From the NCBI GenBank assembly GCA_009760855.2, contig WPIO01000215.1, positions 60,001 to 124,000 of the forward strand: 64,000 nt of DNA. Reading direction: 5' to 3'. Positions 24,006 to 64,000 of this stretch are shown piece by piece. Each line of letters starts with the position of its first letter. Position 1 is the stretch's first letter. The stretch is from Cristatella mucedo. Taxonomy: Eukaryota > Bryozoa > Phylactolaemata > Cristatellidae. The notes beneath the pieces are model-generated. The model saw only the letters and a program-made list of their open reading frames with translations. It was not told the origin of the DNA and searched no databases. Position numbers and translations under genes: made by a program.

Positions 24006-25505
24006 GTCACACCTTGCTAGTAAGTTCCAGTCTGGCTTTAGAGCTAATCACTCCACAGAGTCAGCATTGCTTCGGGTATACAACAACATACTTAGGAATG
24101 CAGACATGGGTAGAGTGTCTCTTCTTGTTTTGCTCGATCTTTCGGCAGCTTTTGATACCATCGATCACAAAGGACTTCTAGAGCGCCTCTCATCTCGCCT
24201 GGGCATCACTGGCACTGCTCTGCAGTGGTTCAGGTCCTATCTCAGTGGGAGACTCCAGAGTATTGACGTGAATGGACAAAGATCATCTGAAGTACCTCTA
24301 AAATATGGAGTACCTCAGGGCTCTGTGCTAGGTCCGGTCCTTTTCACCGTTTATACTCTCCCTCTTGCTGATGTGATTACCAAGCACAATCTAGGCTTTC
24401 ACTTCTATGCGGATGACACTCAGTTGTACCTTTGCTTTGATCCCTCCCAGCCTTCAAGCACCTCGAATTCTCTCAACTCACTTGCTGCATGCATTGATGA
24501 CATCCGATCATGGATGGCAGCAAATTTTCTAAAACTAAACGATGATAAAACTAACTTACTAGTTATGGGCAAACCCAGCGTGATTCAGAAATTGGAAAGG
24601 CTGACTTTCCAAATTGGCTCTGCCAGCATATCTCCAGTTGAATCAGCTCGAAATCTAGGTGTCATATTCCAAAGCGACCTCTCGTTAGATGACCACATCA
24701 GCTCCACAGTCAAATCTGCCTATTTTCAGCTTCATAACATTGCTAAAATTAGGGCTTGTTTATATAAGGATACCACGTCCAAGTTGGTCCATGCATTCGT
24801 GACATCCAGTCTCAACTTCTGCAACTCACCGCTTACTGGCCTACCAGCATGTGCGATCAGGCGATTGCAGCTGGTGCAAAACTCGGCAGCTAGGCTTGTC
24901 TGTCGTGAGCTTCGCAGTTGCCACGTTACTCCACTTCTTGCCGACCTGCACTGGCTACCAGTGAGGCAACGGATTGACTTCAAGGTTTTGTCGCTCACTT
25001 TTAGGTCTCTTCATTCTATGGCTCCAGCCTATCTTTCAGATATACTACCCCATCAGGCCAAGCATCGTACCACTCGCTTTTCGGAATCCAACAGTCTGGA
25101 AATCCCTCGTACAAACCTTAAATCCTTTGGAGACCGTGCATTTAGCTCGTATGCTCCCAAAGCCTGGAACTCCCTCCCGACCTGCGTCAGAACATCCCCT
25201 GACCTGACCACATTTAAAAGAAACTTAAAAACAAACCTATTTAGGACAGCATTTAGTGGGTCCCTGTGATTCGTCCTTGATGTGCTTATGCGTGCTGACA
25301 CTGTGCATGCTGCCACTAACCACATTTGCATGCTGACCCTGTGCTAGTCACCCCTAACCATATTATTCATTTTGTTTGTTTTTCAAGCATGATTTTACTT
25401 ACTATTCTATTGCATATCACTTTGCAGCAAATGTAAAGCGCCTAGAAAGAGATTAAGTTCTCTGAGGGCGCTTTATCAAGTGCAATATTATTATTATTAT
25501 TATTT
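24006..25505 (+). mobile_element. LINE-A copy with the most complete RT frame in the window
   Basis: A 5'-truncated CR1/L2-like element. An uninterrupted frame to the stop at 25,267 contains LLDLSAAFDTIDH (RT motif A), GVPQGSVLGPVLF (motif B), FYADDTQLYL (catalytic motif C) and LDDHISSTVKSAYFQLHNIA, LLADLHWLPVRQRIDF and AWNSLPTCVRTSPDL. The 3' UTR carries the terminal hairpin and ends in (ATT)n at 25,505. No endonuclease domain remains. It sits inside unit C of a duplicated segment whose sister copy at 17,035 lacks it. The nominal ATG at 23,992 lies in flanking DNA. Confidence 0.93.
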
Positions 25506-26162
25506 GGTGACTACCAGAGGGAGCTAAACTGACCGGAAGTCGTGCTGTGCCTGTCTTTGGTTAGCAATGTACAAGCAAAGTTAATGCTTTCCCTGTTTTT
25601 TTCCTGCACGAAAGCCAGTGTAAAATGTATTACCACTCTTTGAAACTCGGTGCATTAAAACATATCGTATTTCTAAAAAATATGTTTACAGACATGTTGG
25701 ATAGAAAATCAGACTGTCCACTGAGGAATCTGGATTTTCAAGCTTCGAGTGAACAGCCACTTAAAAGCTATACACAGATTTAGGGGAAGTCTTCTGCTAA
25801 TAGCACATGCATCGCTCGTAGGAAAGAGACAGAAACTCTGAGGCTGTGCTAGAAAATAAGTTTCGTATTAATAATATTTATTACAAGGCCAAGTGAGTAG
25901 CAAAACTTGATGAATATGATTAATTGTTAAAAAACCACCTGCGAAAACGTCCAGGGACTCACTGTCAGCCAACGCATAGAAAATACTACTCGACTGTAGC
26001 AAAGCCCGGATGCAGCTATGCTGCAGACAAGAGGCAGAGGCAGACGCATGCACGAGCAGCACGGAGCTCCACGACGAGCTGAGCCATCGAGCACTACATG
26101 CACTGCAGCTTACTTAGCACAGCCACGCGCGTCGAGCATCGACACCAGCCGCCTTGGATACT

Positions 26163-26190
26163 GCAGCAGCAGCAGCAGCAGCAGCAGCAG
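26163..26190. repeat. (CAG)n array
   Basis: Nine to ten CAG/AGC units. On the minus strand it ends in CTGCAG, a possible splice acceptor, but no supporting frame was found. Confidence 0.9.
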
Positions 26191-27540
26191 TCGGCAGAAG
26201 CTAGGCTCCATGGGGTGCTCATAGCCATTCATACTTGGCACCATGGCCTACCCGCTCCTTCAACATGCTTCACATGCAAATCGATTCGTCTGATGTCCAA
26301 GACACCGAGTAGACTGCACGCATAGAAGGTGCCGAGCCTTCGTTTCTTGGTACAGAGGGATCTGACAAAGGACGCCAGAGCAACAGCACATCGAGTTCCT
26401 TGAAATCTCGTTACACGAGCCTGAGCTTCAAAAAGCGTCTAACTTCACCTTTCAAAGTGTCACACGGTGCATTAGCGCGTGAAGACATCTTGGTGCATCG
26501 TGAGAAGAGGCTGCACTTACAGTCGACAGCAGTAGAAACCATTTCGCAGGTGATAGCTAATAGACACCAGTCATGAGCAGCGTAACCCAAGGGTCGACTT
26601 AGGCGTCCTACAGGTTTCAGGCGTCAGCACCAACGTGACTAGGCACACGTGACTGGCTCGTCACTGCTACACTTGTATCGATTTCTGCTCCTTTGCTTCC
26701 ATTGGCTGTCCGGCAGCCAGACGTTGGTAGGCAAAGTACGCCCAAGTGTACGTGGAATCGTTAAAAAATACCGGCTGATGCTGCATCAGTAGAGTGAGCC
26801 GTCATCTCACTTGCAGAGACCAGCAGCAGCTGGTGTCAGTGGGCATCATGAGAGGCAGGATGCTCTGTATTGCTACAACAAGTTACCACCTGCCCATACG
26901 CATGCTTCCACAAATGAAGCACATGTTACTAACTGCAGCTACAATCAGAAAGATAGCAAGCACAAGTACGTGTGCAGCCAGTGCAAGCCAAAGATTTGCA
27001 CATACATAACAACCAGCATTTGTATACGAGAAAGAGCAAAATAGAGCAGGCTGTCATTATAAAGTTTGCTTAGGAAGGCTGTACCGTTTGTCTGCTTATT
27101 AGATGGTGATCCCGGCCCCTTGTTGCCGGGTAACTTGTTTAGCTTTTTCTCAGTGTAGCAAAATCTTTGTGAGGGAACGGTTTGAAACGTATTTAAAAAC
27201 GGTTTTAAATTTTTTTTAGCAACAAAACAAAACCTACAAGTTAAATATAGTGGGTTAAAGCACACTGTCTTCACCTTCGTCAGTGGCAATTAGCATATCA
27301 GCATAGACTTTGATTTCAGGGACTCGAACACATCTAAAATTAAACAGATGCTTGCGTCTACCGGCAAAAAATAGCAAGCAATACAATTTTGAAATTAAAG
27401 ACACTGCATCCACAGCAAATAGCTGCCAGAGGCTCTGCCAAAATGACTCAACAGCAGACTCACTGCCATTAAGACTGATCTGGTCAGGCTATCCTTTGTA
27501 TTTGGGCCATGGAGATCTTAACAGTGTTTGATTCAATCGC

Positions 27541-27562
27541 GATGAGCAAAGGTTTGCTCATC
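27541..27562. repeat. 22-bp inverted repeat just downstream of the NAV stop codon
   Basis: GATGAGCAAA and TTTGCTCATC are a perfect 10-bp inverted repeat separated by GG. It lies about 140 nt past the stop codon on the transcribed strand, probably in the 3' UTR, and could form a hairpin. Confidence 0.7.
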
Positions 27563-27702
27563 ACTGTTTCACAATTCAATGTATAGTTCAGTGTTCAATT
27601 TTCAACACGACAGCACATGTTGTAACTACACAAGTAAATTAAGAAATTATTTCCCTTGATATTGTTCACAGGATAATCGCAAGTCGGGAGTGCAAAACCT
27701 CG

Positions 27703-63543
<35,841 letters not shown>

Positions 63544-64000
63544 CTGGAAAAGGGTTGTTGGGGTTGGCAGGTGAAGCAGCTTGCCACCTTCGAGTGCATT
63601 GGCCAGTAGTCAACAATCTCGAAGGCCAGGCAAGGACACCGTGGTAGGACTCGGGCAGAGAAGCAAGCCAGCCAGGCAAACAAGAGGGAGGAGGCTGCAC
63701 ATCCAGGGAGTGTGTACGAAGCTACTAACATGGCGACCCGCCCCCCCCCCCCGACTCCACCCTCCTGCAGGAGCTACAGTGGCTAGCAGCAATGGTCGAA
63801 CGCATCTGATGATTCGGCAGGCGACTGCAGGAAGTTGAACATTATGATGAACGCAGGCCATAATCTCGGCTCTGGTATCAATATCGGTAGCCACTAGGTG
63901 AGTGCAACAATTTTTTGGTAAAAACGAACTTTGGGGACCTTCGAGCTGATGCTCTTTGGTTGCAGCACTCAAGGTCAGGCCTAAATAATGGAGTCACTCT

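Larger units (their letters stand above)
22795..25600 (+). repeat. Duplicated unit C, copy 2 (with LINE-A insertion)
   Basis: Counterpart of 15,895-17,135, enlarged by the 1.5-kb LINE-A at 24,006-25,505. Ends in GACCGGAAGTCGTGCTGTGC, shared with 17,060. Confidence 0.85.
25606..27702. other. Region downstream of the NAV stop codon
   Basis: Expected to contain the NAV 3' UTR. On the transcribed strand an AATAAA lies near 25,877, about 1.8 kb past the stop; no closer canonical signal was seen. CAG-rich sequence at 26,160. No other gene recognised. Confidence 0.4.

Noticed and set aside
26098-26225. CAG-repeat acceptor with short frame as an extra NAV last exon
   Set aside because: The minus-strand sequence after CTGCAG gives 16 codons and a stop with no likeness to any NAV C-terminus.

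Overview
The window is animal nuclear DNA. Coding sequence is split into short exons with GT-AG borders, introns run to several kb, and the space between is filled with non-LTR retrotransposons, tRNA-derived SINEs and long microsatellites. No bacterial or organellar features were seen. The species cannot be named from the sequence. The retrotransposon types and protein similarity suggest an invertebrate, perhaps a spiralian such as a flatworm, but this is a weak inference.

The one confidently identified host gene is a neuron navigator (NAV / UNC-53 / Sickie family) on the minus strand, covering about 27,703-63,543. Seventeen exons were placed by hand from splice sites and family similarity. 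Their phases agree at all sixteen junctions and they give one open frame of 1,445 codons plus stop. The frame carries a Ser/Ala/Gln-rich linker, a first coiled coil, a basic Lys-rich stretch, a second coiled coil, and the C-terminal AAA-type ATPase with Walker A and B motifs. The N-terminal part of the protein lies beyond 64,000. Two exons at the start of the first coiled coil are very short (53 and 24 nt).

Positions 1-27,700 lie downstream of the NAV stop codon and hold no recognised host gene. They contain (i) a 5'-truncated LINE family, here LINE-A (CR1/L2-like reverse transcriptase, ATT-repeat tail); (ii) a second family, LINE-B, with an ATTAC-type tail; (iii) two SINE families, one of which (SINE1) carries a LINE-A-like 3' end; (iv) an imperfect tandem duplication of a composite unit (parts A, B, C) between about 12.96 and 25.6 kb; and (v) a CpG-rich block at 6.6-9.4 kb split by a LINE-B copy.

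Positions 27,700-64,000 are the NAV exons and introns. The introns hold LINE-A tails, SINE copies, a Tc1-like transposase relic, a 345-bp foldback element, and many GA/CT, GT/CA and ATT arrays.

Repeat family names (LINE-A, LINE-B, SINE1, SINE2, units A-C) are local labels. Boundaries of repeats are approximate, read by eye; NAV exon borders are exact to the base if the chosen splice sites are right.
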